DNA of 64,000 bases from Bombyx mori (GCF_030269925.1 NC_085128.1:14076501-14140500); one strand, 5' to 3'; shown: positions 10,658-21,984, counted from the stretch's first letter. The notes: generated by a model from the letters alone, not told the origin. Program-made: numbers and translations.

Positions 10658-11252
10658 ATTTATTTATTTATTTATGTACACACAGAAAACAAGACACAGT
10701 ACAGAGTAATAGGAAAATTATGTACAAAGGCACTGCTTATTTCTTTGAGAAATCTCTTCCAGCAGACCTGCGAGAGGATAATGAGAATAATAATAAAAAG
10801 TGATAAGTGTGTGTAGAACAAATAACACATAACTAAAATAACAAATACAACATGAGAATTATAGCACATACACATAGCAAATATTATAAGTAACACAGTA
10901 ACACTCGTATATGCGAAGAGTATAGAACCATGATCATTCGGTTGATGGGAGATAAAATTGTTTGACCTTGTATTTAAAAACAGAAACAGACTTGCAAACT
11001 CGGATGTCAGCCGGCAACGAATTCCACAGTCTGACCGCGTGCACAGTAAAGGAGTGAGAATAGAAATTGGTTTTGTGGGAAGGGAATAACAAAACAGAAC
11101 GTTGGCTGGACCTACAGGGAGCATCAGGAGAACGAATGAAAGAGAATCGCTCACGTAAATATAAGGGAGAAGTGGGTTTATGTAGGATATTGAATAGGAG
11201 ACATAATATTCGAGTATTCCTACGAAGGCGTATAGGGAGCCGTCTATGTAAT
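10658..11252 (-). pseudogene. LINE reverse-transcriptase C-terminal remnant (LT4) with 3' UTR
   Basis: On the minus strand one frame stays open from about 11,251 to a stop at 10,934-10,936, about 105 codons. It reads RLPIRLRRNTRILCLLFN, then LYLRERFSFIRSPD, and near the end RLWNSLPADIRVCKSVSVFK. The RLWNSLPADIR motif is typical of the C-terminal part of CR1/Jockey-type LINE proteins (from memory). There is no usable Met near the start and the catalytic core is absent, so this is a 5'-truncated insertion. The 3' UTR of about 270 bases ends in a (TAAA)n tail, seen on the plus strand as TATTTATTTATTTATTTATG at 10,658. The open frame without stops suggests a fairly young insertion. Confidence 0.65.
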
Positions 11253-11488
11253 TAACACCCGAAAACTGACACTAAACACATTCGGGACACGTACTCAAAG
11301 CAGTTTAATAGACCATATTCGCTTCATTGGGATTAAAAGTTAGTGAACAAAAGTCTGGAATAACGTACGTGACTGATTTTGTAGTCTCCCTTTGTATTGC
11401 CTTTACTGAAGTTCAGTTTTATATTACGTTTTGGTTCTCCGTGATTACATTTATGTAGAAAATGATCATAATAGCGTTAAAACGTAAG

Positions 11489-11735
11489 TTTTTTTATTTT
11501 TGATTTTTTATTGTTTAAATGGGTGGACGAGCTCACGGCCTACCTGGTGTTAAGTGGTTACTGGGACCCATAGACATCTACAACGTAAATGCGCCACCTA
11601 CCTTCTAAGGTCTCAAGTGTAGTTACAACGGCTGCCTCACCCTTCAAACCGAAACGCATTACTGCTTCACGGCCGAAATATGCGGGGTGGTGGTACCTAC
11701 CCGTGCGGACTCACAAGAGGTTCCACCACCGGTAA
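11489..11735 (-). mobile_element. S1 SINE, 5'-truncated, possible 8-bp TSD
   Basis: A T-rich start and TGTTTAAATGGGTGGACGAG mark the minus-strand 3' end; the right end is AGGTTCCACCACCGGTAAA. GTAAGTTT occurs on both sides (near 11,484 and 11,737) and may be the target duplication. A few bases are deleted near ACCTTCTAAGGTC. Confidence 0.8.
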
Positions 11736-12162
11736 AGTAAGTTTAATATTAGTAAGTTTAATACAAGTTTAATATTATCGTCTGCCTGAGGGGTCGAACA
11801 AACAATTATCAGACTTTTCTTCGACGATATTATTCTTCCGTTGTGGTTCATAGCCCACGCTCATAAACTTTTTAAATCCCACGGCAATGAAAATTACAAA
11901 GTCCATTCCCGTTTGGAACTTTAACCGTTTTATTCACCACTGCAACTTTTTCATGCCATTCTGGACGGTAACTGGTCGCCGAAACTAAACCTAATGGGCT
12001 GGCTAGAGTTTTCAAAGCCGCGCTGTGCAATTTATTTCCAGCTTTAAAAGCGCCTAGAAGCTGCGACTCGTTAGATACATTGTAGTTGTAAAAACTGTAT
12101 GTAAAATTGTGAGTTTACTTTAGATGCCCATTATCAACTTTTTTATTGCATATTTGATACGA
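11736..12162. other. Unique sequence, moderate GC at 11.93-12.07 kb
   Basis: No repeat or coding region recognised. The stretch with TGGGCTGGCTAGAGTTTTCA and AAGCGCCTAGAAGCTGCGAC is richer in GC than its surroundings. It could be a conserved non-coding element or an old repeat; the sequence alone cannot tell. Confidence 0.35.
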
Positions 12163-12603
12163 CTAGTGGTCCCCTGGTAGCCGAAATTGGACTATAACTA
12201 ATGGAAATTATAAGTTTGTACACTATTATGATTCTATTGTCAAGGACTAATATACTTCTTTAATCACAGATTTCGTCTAGACTACACTTTAGACAAATAT
12301 TAATAAATATAAAACAATATTTAATCTATTTTCAATTTGACAGACTATAACTGACAAACTGCAAAGAAAAGTTTGACAATAAACAAATAGTATGCATGCG
12401 TGTGTGTGTCAAATACATGGTAGTGTGTGTAATGTTTTCTTTATTGATTTAATGTATCTTTTATGCATTATTTTAAAAAAAATATTAGCATTGTGAACTT
12501 CTTCTCTATATTCTCTATAAGTGTGGAAAATTTCATACTCCACCGCCGCGCATTTTTCGTAAAAAGGGATACAAAGTTTTTGCTTCACGTATTAATATAT
12601 AGA
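12163..12603 (-). mobile_element. Helitron family A, copy 2
   Basis: CTAG at 12,163-12,166 is the 3' end on the minus strand, preceded by the expected A. The 5' end is TCTATATATTAATACGTGAA, read from 12,603. The interior contains GCATGCGTGTGTGTGTCAAA. It is non-coding. Some bases differ from the 15.1-kb copy. Confidence 0.8.
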
Positions 12604-12680
12604 TAAGGCACGACAGCGTGTTGTGAATTAATACAAGTGAGTTTTAACTCCCACTTTGAAGAGGTTGACTTCTACGTTGA

Positions 12681-12806
12681 TTTTTACATTTCGCGCCTTA
12701 CTTTAGGTGAATGACCTCACTGTCTATCTGGTGTCGACTGGTTACCGGAGACCATAAATATCAACAACGTTAATACTGCCGCTGATCCTTAGACATGAGT
12801 TCTAAG
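12681..12806 (-). mobile_element. S1 SINE, heavily decayed
   Basis: AGGTGAATGACCTCACTGTC, GTCGACTGGTTACCGGAGAC and ATATCAACAACGTTAATACT align with the S1 3' body in reverse. Divergence is high. Confidence 0.5.
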
Positions 12807-12859
12807 TCTTTTTTAGAATGCAAAAATTTCTCAACCTTTCGACCTATCTCCGTCTCCAA

Positions 12860-12990
12860 CATCACCGAGAATTGTCGAGTAGTGAAGAGGGCGGTCGCGA
12901 TGGAAACTTAAGCCCACGAGGAAAAGGCTGGACAAGTCAATATACTGTAGGTCTTTTGTGCATCAACTCACAATTTTTATTAAATAATTA
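12860..12990 (+). repeat. Unclassified dispersed repeat R, copy 1
   Basis: GAGAATTGTCGAGTAGTGAA, then GAGGGCGGTCGCGATGGAAA and TTTTGTGCATCAACTCACAA, recurs in inverted orientation at 38.35-38.47 kb in the same order. No coding frame. The full limits of the repeat are not clear. Confidence 0.6.
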
Positions 12991-13008
12991 TTAGCGCACG
13001 CAGTCCAC

Positions 13009-13470
13009 TTTATTTTATTGCTTAGATGGGTGGACGAGCTCACTGTCCACCTGACTTCAAGTGGTTACCGGAGTCCATAGACGTCTACAACGTAAATGCC
13101 GCCAGCCACCTTGAGATATGAGTTCTAAGTTATCCGTTTTTACAATACAACGGCTGCCCTATCCTTCAAACCAAAACGCAATACTGGTTCACGGCAGAAA
13201 TAGGCAGAGTGGTGGTACCTACCCGTGCGGGTTCACAAGACGTCCTACCACCAGTAATACTTCCTATACGTCCTACCACGCAAATAGTAATGTTTGCGAG
13301 TTTGATTTCTATTACGTGCTATTCCTTCACCAAAAAAATATCGTGAGCATTTGTTAAGTACGTATTTCATTAGAAAAATTTGTAACCGCCTGCGGGATTA
13401 GAACGTCGTCACAGTAAAATCGCTCGATCAGAATGCAGCAAGCCTCTTATCCTGTAAGCCACGACGATAT
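13009..13470 (-). mobile_element. S1 SINE, full-length copy with tRNA-like head
   Basis: On the minus strand the element opens with ATCGTCGTGGCTTACAGGAT (A-box-like TGGCTTACAGG). About 56 bases on comes the B-box-like GTTCTAATCC, then the linker (TTTCTAATGAAATACGTACT), the BMC1-like body and finally CATCTAAGCAATAAAATAAA. A pol III promoter of this kind is the defining feature of tRNA-derived SINEs. Both boxes have some substitutions. No clear target duplication is seen. Confidence 0.8.
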
Positions 13471-15068
13471 CAAACTGTTTAGGCATGAGCTAAAAATTTT
13501 AAAAAATGTTAGTTTTATTGGTTTAGGCAATACATAGTAGTATTATTATCAGCATATACCAAAACAGAAATATTTCTTTTAAATTAAAGTTTCTCAAATA
13601 AATAATAAATTAAACACTATATTTGAAATAGCCAAATTAATAAGGTCTAATTTAATAATTTCACATATACCGACGTAATTGAAACACTCATTAACAGGAT
13701 CAAGTTAAATGCCAATGTACCAGGCTCCCATAAATTACTAGGAGCTTAAACTTCAGAGATACCCCGCGAGACCCAAGGGAATGCAATGGCCAGTAAAGAC
13801 GTACAGCAGTAAATATATTTAGCTTCGTATTTACGGGGAATATCGTAGTATTGTTTGTTTTATTTTATTGTTTTAAATGAAAAAAAATATGCCTTGAATC
13901 GCGTTACTTAATCTGGACTTGTTTTTTAAGTGTAAAGCTTAAGGTGACAATTGATTGAGATTGTTGTCTCCATTATGCTCTTGCCCCACCCTATTGGGAA
14001 TCCCGTTTACATGGAAACACTACTACAACTACATTTTTTTATCAGAGACCATTTTTGCTAGGTAGCATCCCGTTTTGGAATAGGCCCCCCGTATTGTCAT
14101 TATTAATGTCATTGACTGAGAACGGCCACCTATTATCAAGTAGAAAATATGCTCGTCAGCTCTGGATATAATTCTGTTCAGCGCCTTAAACTAAGTACGT
14201 AACGTATTTATAATATTTAAATAGATGATCACTCGCACTGCCAGCCCTACTGTTTAGCGGTCAGATGAGTATATATGTATATACTACACATCACCCTAGA
14301 TTTAAGGACGAGACTATTGAAACATTTTCAGGGGTCATATTGTAGTCATTTACTGGTTTATTTGTAAAAAAATTACAAAGTGGCTATATTAGAACAATAT
14401 ATTTTGTGTCTGTGTCTAAAATTGTTGTATATGAATTGCTATCTAAAATTTCCAGACAAGATAAATGAATGGATGAAAGAGTGCAGTTTAATAAATCTAC
14501 ACATTGAATAGGTACATAACAATAACGTTATACAAGTTAGCGTAAAGAAAGAAATAAACGTATTTAAAAATAAACAAGGAAACCTAAAAGTCTCAGAGAA
14601 ACAAAAATTGTGTCACATGTTATTCTAAAACCATTAATTATGGGACTATCCATGAGTTGTCATGATAAAACATTTTTGAATGCCCTTCGAAATTGAGATA
14701 CGATTAAATTAGCAACTGCACACATTTTTCCGGAACTTAAATTCACAACAACCTGAATACCCCTACGCAAATCAGAAGTCAAAACGCCAATAGGGTTGAC
14801 ATTATTCCCGATAGAAATAGGGACGTAATTATGTCCTATTTTAGTTATCCATAACACCCTACTCTACCTTCAAAAATGTTTTCTCGCCGGAAGCGTTTAT
14901 TTCAGAACATTTGAAATGACGAACTTTACGCATAAGTAATTACCGGAACTCATTTAAATACTTTCCTGGTTTCAACTTGTGCCAACGTTTAAACGGTATT
15001 TTTTAATGTAGATAAATTTATTTAGTGTACGCCCGAGTCTGTCAATTTTTTTTGTCTTTTTATAAAAA
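13471..15068. other. No feature seen
   Basis: About 1.6 kb of AT-rich sequence. Short frames, for example 14,660-14,857 on the minus strand, have no recognisable domain. Nothing in it matches other parts of the window that I can see. Confidence 0.45.
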
Positions 15069-15470
15069 CTAGAGGTCCCGCAGTAGTCGAAATTCGACTA
15101 TAATTAATTGGAATTGTAATTTTGTACACTATTATGATTGTATTTTCAACGCCAAGACTACACTTTAGAAAAATATTAATAAAGACAAAAAATATTTAAT
15201 CTATTCTCAATTTGACCACAGACGTCAAGAACAAAAGTTTGACAATACATAAGTAGTATGCATGCGTGTGTGTGTCAAATACATGGTAGTGTGTGTAATG
15301 TTTTCTTTATTGATTTAATGTATCTTTTATGCATTATGTAAAAAAAAAATTAGCATTGTTCACTTCTTCTCTATATTCTCTATAAGTGTGGAAAATTTCA
15401 TACTCCTCCGTCCGCGCAAATTTTCGTAAAAAGGGATACAAAGTTTTTGCTTCACGTATTAATATATAGA
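15069..15470 (-). mobile_element. Helitron family A, copy 3 (uninterrupted)
   Basis: CTAGAGGTCCCGCAGTAGTC at the left is the minus-strand 3' end; the 5' TCTATATATT is read from 15,470. Length is 402 bases. This copy gives the empty-site sequence (GACGTCAAGAACAAAAGTTT) for the insertion in the 26-kb copy. Confidence 0.85.
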
Positions 15471-16744
15471 TGTATTTAAATTATTTTACATAGTGATAGT
15501 TACCAACGCGAGCTCCGCCATCAGTTATTGTGAAAATTTAAAAGAATCTGAATTTCTTCGTCTTTACGATGTTTCATTCAACATTAAACTCTCATGTGAA
15601 TAAATACTAGGTACGTATTTACACGTATGTACTTAGTATTAGTACTTAAATTGGTATCGTGCAAACACAATAAAAATGATTAAGCGTCTTATCGATTAGG
15701 TACCAGACGATTTAGAACGTCAACTATATTTATTGCAAAAATTAGTAATCTTTAATAAACAAATTTATTTACAAAACAATCCGATAAGACTGAATAAATT
15801 TGAATGATAGAATAGAGACGATAGAAAAGCATAAGTTAAAAAAACTTAAATAAACAGACCGGTTTTAAGACTAAATGTGAATGTATAAATTATTATAATG
15901 AGTACAGCAATGATTTACATAGAGAGCGTTAAAGTAGGGAATTTCCTTTGGCAAGTTAAGAAAATATGTTTTTGTTACTCTTGTTTCGATGGAAAACATT
16001 TTGAATTAATGACTAAAACGATTTAAGTTTCAAAATATGTGAATGTTTCAAATGAAAAATAATGTTAGCTTAAGTATTATTTGAAGGTTACTTAATACCA
16101 GTATTAATTTTGACTTTGAAACTCTTTAAGTTTGGTATTTGCTTTGGTTTCGCCAGCCGTAGACTTAAACTAAAATTACTTCTACGGTTTAATCTACGGT
16201 CACGGATGACTGACAATGAAGACTGTAAAGTATTTGAAACATCGTAAAAATAGATTATTACGATATGATTAATACGACACGACGAGTATTGATGACGGTG
16301 ATTATACGATATGACTAATACAACATTACACTGTAAAAGTAGTTTTAATTACGTTTAAGTTTTGATGTGAAACATCTATAGCCGCACGTAAAACCGATTT
16401 CTGGCGTGGCGACACATGCCGTGGCGACGCGTCGCCATGCGCAATCGACTGTGCGATTCTCTCCCACTAGATCCGGCGTTAAGCCATCTCTCTCGCTACA
16501 CTGAGCTCGGATACCTATAGTGTATACTCCGTAGTGTATACAGTGTTGTTTACTACAGTACACATAACCTGTGTTTTACTTGAAAACAAATTATTTTTTC
16601 GTTATATTTTATTTTATCATTATGACATATTTAGTTCCTATCACAATCTGTTCTTTTCTGCATATTACTTTTACAAATAATGTCGATGTTTCGCATCTGC
16701 CAGGCGTCCCGTGACGGCTCACATTTTTTTTCTGTATATCAATG
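15471..16744. other. AT-rich; GC-rich patch with a 16-bp palindrome
   Basis: Mostly AT-rich. At 16,385-16,530 is a GC-rich patch including the perfect palindrome TGGCGACGCGTCGCCA (16,422-16,437) and two AGTGTATAC copies near 16,520-16,545. No coding region recognised. Confidence 0.5.
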
Positions 16745-17036
16745 TTTTTCTTTTTTTCCTACCTATGCTGATAGCCTTGAGAGGCTATATCATCAACTTC
16801 TCCTTGACGTGTAGGTGAACTCACGGGGCTCAAACCGGCTGTGTTGCTAACACTGGCCATAGCAACAGCAGTGTTTCACAGAATCTACCACCGGATTGGA
16901 AATGCGACCCACTGAGAAGATCCGGTGAGAAACTCAGTAGGCTGTGTCTATGGGTTAATTCACTCGTCGAGCCCTTCGTCCCAAGCGACGGGTTCGACGA
17001 GGACGGTGACCGGTCCCACAATGTTGATGAAAGCAT
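16745..17036 (-). mobile_element. S2 (Bm1-like) SINE
   Basis: A T-rich run, then CCTACCTATGCTGATAGCCT, marks the minus-strand 3' end. The body contains CTACCACCGGATTGGAAATG, CACTGAGAAGATCCGGTGAG and GACGGGTTCGACGAGGACGG. It is close to the 22.7-kb copy in sequence and length. Confidence 0.8.
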
Positions 17037-18971
17037 CTAGTTCATGTCTGCAGTTGCATGATATGTAACTAGCTATCTAGTTAAGAAGATAATTCAGTAA
17101 AGATTTTGTTATGTTTTATTTTAGTTATATTATTGTTTTATAATAATAATAAAGCAAAGCCAAAGCCCATTAATTTGAAAACAACAAAAACTACAATTTC
17201 AAGAAAATAATAATGATGGTGATGAATTATGAAATTTCAAATTGAAATAGCCGTAAATTAATCTTGATAACCCTATAAAATTATTACCATCCACTTAAGA
17301 ACGTCTCACAAAATTTTAATACGAAATTAATTTATTAACTCAACTCGGAACAGCCAAAGGTCCTTTGAGAAGTTTTCTCGTATTTTTCAAAGATAGGAGT
17401 CTTAAGTGTGAACATTCATTATAAGGTTGTAACTGTGTCAAGGGAAGCAAGAGAAACAAATCTCAATTAAAATGCGGAGGTTCATTTAAATGAATCATTA
17501 TGATGGATAGTGCTAGATTGAGAGAATTAACAGAGATTTGAGAGTCTTAATTTTTGAAATGTTCAAAGGCTCTCGGGTTTTTAATGCGTGAGTGACTTGT
17601 ACTACGAGTAACTGAAAAAAAGATCGAAATCATTTTAGTAATTTTTGAATGATGCGCAAACAATCGCACATATGAAGGCTTTATAATTTTTCTGTCTAGA
17701 AGAAATACATAAATAATAAAATCTCGTAGTTACATTATTATTTGAAAGGACTTTATTGCTTAAAGATTGGCCAATAAAGGTAGATAAGCAACCTACATTT
17801 TTACTTTTACTAACTTTGTTTTACTAACTAACAATACTAAACGTAGAATCGACTCAGCTTTAACAACTTTATAGCTTCAGACACGAACTATCCTGTACAA
17901 CTTCAGAGAAAATTATGCCAGCTATGGACGTTTTCATCGCAATTTTTCTTCGCGACAGCACAATGCAACCCAAAGGGAACTCCGAAGAATTCGCTAACAA
18001 GAAGATCGTTGCGGTTCCAGTTCGAAATCGGTCTCTGGTGAAATTTGGTAGGGAAAGATTTAAAAGTTCTTCAGAGGTTTTCGTGAAAATTTTATGCGGT
18101 AATAATGAATAGGAGATACGAGATAAATGTGGTTTTAATTTGAATAGGTGCTGTAATTGTAAGACGCGAAAAAAATTATGTCACGATTTCTACTAGTGAA
18201 CTCTATAACAAGCCATAGCAAGCAAGTTCTAATGATGCTCGTCCATGAGTGCACTGATTACACAATAAGCACATAAGCGAATATATTACTTATACAATAC
18301 ACAAATAGCATTACCGTTATTCAATTTTACATAAACCACTAAGTTCGCATGAAAACTGATTGTTTTCCACTCGTTAACAAGACATGTAATCTGCTTAGAT
18401 AGGTTCTCAAACTTCACTGACAAGGAAGGGTCCGATTCTGACTTAAGCCTAAGTAAGGGTCTTGTCAAACACAGCAATACGGAATTCAGCTAACTACAAC
18501 AGTCTAGTGAGCGATAAACTCTGTTTAAATCCGAAACAAATATTCAGCTAGGGGAAATTAAATTCTAAGTTGAGTCGGGAGCCATCCGAGTCGGTTCCGA
18601 GAAACTCGGTGCTTTGATTGGTTATTTCATTAAAAGTTAAAACAAGTTCCGTACTGTGTTTTTATATTTGAGTTAGGTTTGATGATGATATATTGATTCA
18701 CGATTAATGATTTGATAGCTTTCTGACGTACCCAATGAAAATTAAGGGTGCAATTGATAATTTTGAAAAAAAAATATGCATAGAGTTTTCATAACTGTGC
18801 TTCCATTTATGGCATCCTTGTTTGTGTCAATAATAACGTTTACTACGGTATCGCGAGTCGTGGGCTGCTTAAACCAACAAAATGCAATCATCAATTACAA
18901 GGACAAAATGCGGGCCGATGGTAGGGGTATTGTGAGCACGAGCAGGTAAGTGTAGTATGGTCATGTGATGC
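17037..18971. other. No feature seen
   Basis: About 1.9 kb of AT-rich sequence. A 65-codon frame at 17,915-18,112 (+) and a 63-codon frame at 18,286-18,477 (-) have no recognisable motifs, and I do not call them genes. Confidence 0.45.
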
Positions 18972-19190
18972 GTAGAGAGAAGATGCATGTGACTAGAAGA
19001 TGTATGGAAATGGTAGTGCAAGATAAGGGGAAGAGGTCGACCAAAGAAGACATGGATGGAGTGTGTGAATGACGACATGAGAGAGAGAGGAGTGAGTGTT
19101 GAGATGACGGTTGATAGAAGAGAATGGAAGAAAAAAATTAGCGTTGCCGACATCACCTAGTGAGATAAGGTAGACAAAAAGAAGAAGAAC
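18972..19190 (+). pseudogene. LINE pol C-terminal tail (LT5)
   Basis: One plus-strand frame reads YGHVMRREKMHVTRRCMEM. After a shift of frame near 19,037 a second reads RGRPKKTWMECVNDDMRERG and ends VDRREWKKKISVADIT before a stop. Both halves belong to one familiar LINE C-terminal pattern (GHV-RR...GRPKK-WM-CV...). The frame change marks a small indel. The copy ends in an A/G-rich tail (AAAAAGAAGAAGAA). It is 5'-truncated and non-functional. Confidence 0.65.
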
Positions 19191-19201
19191 GGGTGAGTGT
19201 A

Positions 19202-19355
19202 GTAAGGGGGGTCCACACAGAGTCAACAGCCTCATGAAGCATTTGCCACGCGAGGCCGCTCGGTGTATGTAGACTTGCCTTGGTCGAGGAAAGCGCGTGT
19301 ACCGCCGCGGGCGAACGAGCAGCCAAGAAACCGAGTTCCGACTTTTTGTTTTGCT
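19202..19355. repeat. Unclassified repeat P, copy 1
   Basis: The stretch with GAGGCCGCTCGGTGTATGTA and CCGAGTTCCGACTTTTTG is similar in order to 20,030-20,158 (GAGGCTGCTCGGTCTATGTG ... CACATTCCGACTTTA). It is GC-richer than its surroundings. The two copies are about 0.8 kb apart in the same direction. Type unknown. Confidence 0.45.
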
Positions 19356-19477
19356 CAAAGGTATGCGTGTTTTGTTTCATTCCTCGCATAATAATTACGG
19401 ATAAAGATCAAGGTTCGAAATTATAGTAATCTTATTTATAAGAATAAAAGCAACAGCTGCCACCGGTGCTCGTACGT

Positions 19478-19703
19478 TTTTTTTCCTACCTAGCTGAGAG
19501 CCTTGAGAGGCTATTTCAGCGTAACCTTAACTAGTAGGTGGGCTCACGGGGCTCAAGCCTGACGACAATGCTAGCACGAACCCTAGCAAGAGCCGTGCTT
19601 CGCAGAATCTACCACCGGATCGGAATCGCGACCCACTGAAAAGATCCGGCGAGAAACTCAGTGGGCTGTGTCTGAGGGTTAATTTACTCGTCGGGCAAAT
19701 GCT
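19478..19703 (-). mobile_element. S2 (Bm1-like) SINE
   Basis: A T-run, then CCTACCTAGCTGAGAGCCTT, starts the reversed element. CTACCACCGGATCGGAATCG and GATCCGGCGAGAAACTCAGT follow, and it ends at TTACTCGTCGGGCAAATGC. It is shorter at its 5' end than the 22.7-kb copy. Confidence 0.8.
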
Positions 19704-20029
19704 CAGGGCGTCTAATTTTGTAAGGCGGAAAATTTCTTTTTTAGTCTTATCAAGATTGCTCAATAAAATTATTTAATTCTAATAATTAATAATTTTCTTT
19801 TTGGTTGATGAAATTTTATTCGTTTTTTTTTTTGTTGTAATATTATTATGAGTCACCCTGAGTCAAAGTTTATAATTGTTAGAGAAAATACAAATATTAA
19901 TTTATGTTTTTGGAATATATGACATATTATAAAGTTTCCGCAATGAATTTAATTTAGAAAAATAAAATATATAAACTATAAGTTTAGGTAAAATTCCAGT
20001 ATTGGGGCGGATTTTTTTCCGGTGCCCAG

Positions 20030-20158
20030 GAGCGGCATTGCCGCGTGCGATCGGGGACAGTTTCCGCGTGCGGCAAATACATCACGAGGCTGCTCGGTCT
20101 ATGTGAACTCGCCTTAAACTTATTTTTGCCGCGCAGCCAGCACACATTCCGACTTTAA
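20030..20158. repeat. Unclassified repeat P, copy 2
   Basis: This is the partner of 19,202-19,355, more diverged, with GCATTGCCGCGTGCGATCGG and ATCACGAGGCTGCTCGGTCT. It lies just upstream of an S1 SINE. Confidence 0.45.
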
Positions 20159-20176
20159 TGCTAGAACAGCCGCTAT

Positions 20177-20455
20177 AATATAATGAAACCCGCAAAATTA
20201 TAATTTGCGTAATTACTGGTGGTAGGACCTCTTGTGAGTCCGCGCGGGTGGGTACCGCCACCCTGCCTATTTCTGCCGTAAAGCAGTAGTGCGTTTCCGT
20301 TTGAAGGGTGGGGCAACCGTTGTAACTATACTCGAGACTTTATATCTCAAGGTGGGTGGCGCATTTACCTTGTGGATGTCTATGGGCTCCAGTAACCACT
20401 TAACACCAGGTGGGCTGTGAGCTCGTCCACCTATCTAAGCAATAAAAAAAAAAAA
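20177..20455 (+). mobile_element. S1 SINE with short linker
   Basis: Starts in the linker (TAATGAAACCCGCAAAATTA) and runs to TCTAAGCAATAAAAAAAAAA. Its poly(A) is separated by only TATAGA from the poly(T) of a minus-strand LINE tail, so two retroposons meet tail to tail. Confidence 0.9.
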
Positions 20456-20461
20456 TATAGA

Positions 20462-20884
20462 TTTTTTTTTATTGCCCTTGTAAGCAGACGAGCATACGGC
20501 CCACCTGATGGTGAGTGGTTATCGTCGCCCATGGACATCAGCAATGCCAGGGGCAGAGCCAAGCCGGTGCCTACCGCTTAATACTCTCCACAAGCCTCGT
20601 TTGAAGAAGGACATGTCATAGCGCTCGGGAAACACCGTGGAGGGGAGCTCATTCTATAGCCGGATGGTACGTGGCAAAAAAGATTTCTGGAAACGCACTG
20701 TGGGTGACCGCAGTGGCTCCAGGTAGTATGGATGAACTCTACTCCGGTGGCGGGTGGTGCGATGGTAAAAACGAGATGCCGGTATCATCTCGAACAATTC
20801 CTCAGAGCACTCCCCATGGAACATACGGTACAAAATACAGAGGGAACCGAAGTCACTCCGCAGACCCAGAGGTTCCAAACGATC
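20462..20884 (-). pseudogene. LT1 LINE tail with RT C-terminus
   Basis: On the minus strand the frame reads CILYRMFHGECSEELFEMIP, then RHRSRVHPYYLEPLRSPTVR and SFLPRTIRL, followed by a TAG where other copies have Trp. Past that stop the same frame continues FPERYDMSFFKRG. The pattern FLPRT-RLWN-LP...FK is a familiar C-terminal end of CR1-like LINE proteins (from memory). The 3' end is the TTGCCCTTGTAAGCAGACGA tail with poly(A). The catalytic domains are missing. Confidence 0.75.
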
Positions 20885-21529
20885 CGATATATATAAATTT
20901 CACGCTGAAACTTGGACATGCCTCAAGATCTCGTCAATCGTAGTTTCTCCACATTGTTCCCTTAATACATTAAAATGATTAATTCCGCATTCAAATACCC
21001 GCTATAGCCTGCATTTATCTGTTTAATTCTTTTCGCTCGCACAACAGAAGGCTTATCGGCTGCATTTAATTTCATTGCTCATCCGATGATATTGATGGGA
21101 TGAATTAATAAATTGATATTGATATTTTTTTTACAAACTTATTGCTGAATATTTTATTCGCACTGCTTTTTGAATTAAATCTCTACAATATCCTGTCAGG
21201 ATTGGATTTGTATCGTTCGCTGTTTTATTTTTGACGGCCTTTTGACTTTATCGACAAAGCATTCTATATTTTCTTTATTACTTTAACTTACCTGTAGTAT
21301 CCTTTTCAGAATTTCTCTGCAATGGTGGTCACTATGCACACAACGGTTGTCGATAATAGATTTCTTCTAGTGATAAGTAAGCAAATTATACCAGTTTATT
21401 GATTAATTTTCAATGTAAATAATTATTGGCGCGTAATAAAACTATCTGTGTTATTTTTACTAAAGTAAGGTTTTCAAATTGATCATTGCTAATATGAATT
21501 ATAAGCTTGTCGGTTAGGTTTTGAAGTTA
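20885..21529. other. No feature seen
   Basis: AT-rich unique sequence without a recognisable coding region or repeat. Confidence 0.45.
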
Positions 21530-21984
21530 GTCGTCGTCTAAAAAATAAGTCACTGTAAAAGTTTTAGGCGATGCGACTCTACCGGTGTTTAAGCTCTGCA
21601 AGCAGGTACGAATTTTACTAACGAAACTCCAGCTTGAAACAGCATGTACTGACTGATTTATATAGTGAAGGAAATAACACGGTAGTAGGGTATGTTGTAG
21701 GTTTGCATATTCCTGGCGCAATGCAGTCATCTGCATTTATTGGTGGTAGGACCTCTTGTGAGTCCGCACGGGTAGGTATCACCACCTGCTTATTTCTGCC
21801 GTGAAGCAGTAATGCGTTTTGGCTTGAAAGGTGGGGCAGCCGTTGTAACTATACCTGAGATCTTAGAACTTATATTACAAGGTGGGTGGCGCATTTACGT
21901 CGCAGATGTCTATGGGCTCCAGTAACCACTTAATACCAGGTGGTCTGTGAGCTCGTCCGCCCATTAAAACAATAAAAAAAAAAA
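21530..21984 (+). mobile_element. S1 SINE, near full length with decayed head
   Basis: The head (GTCGTCGTCTAAAAAATAAG, then CGATGCGACTCTACCGGTGT and a decayed B-box) is followed by a disrupted linker containing GTGAAGGAAATAACACGG. A complete body follows from TGGTGGTAGGACCTCTTGTG to CAATAAAAAAAAAAACA. It is the second copy here that joins the tRNA-like head to the body. Confidence 0.75.

Noticed and set aside
10672..11154. 160-codon minus-strand frame
   Set aside because: The LINE motif RLWNSLPADIR is in a different minus-strand frame; the 160-codon frame has no motif.
18993..19358. Minus-strand frames of 95-121 codons near 19 kb
   Set aside because: They are antisense to a recognisable plus-strand LINE C-terminus (RGRPKKTWMECV).
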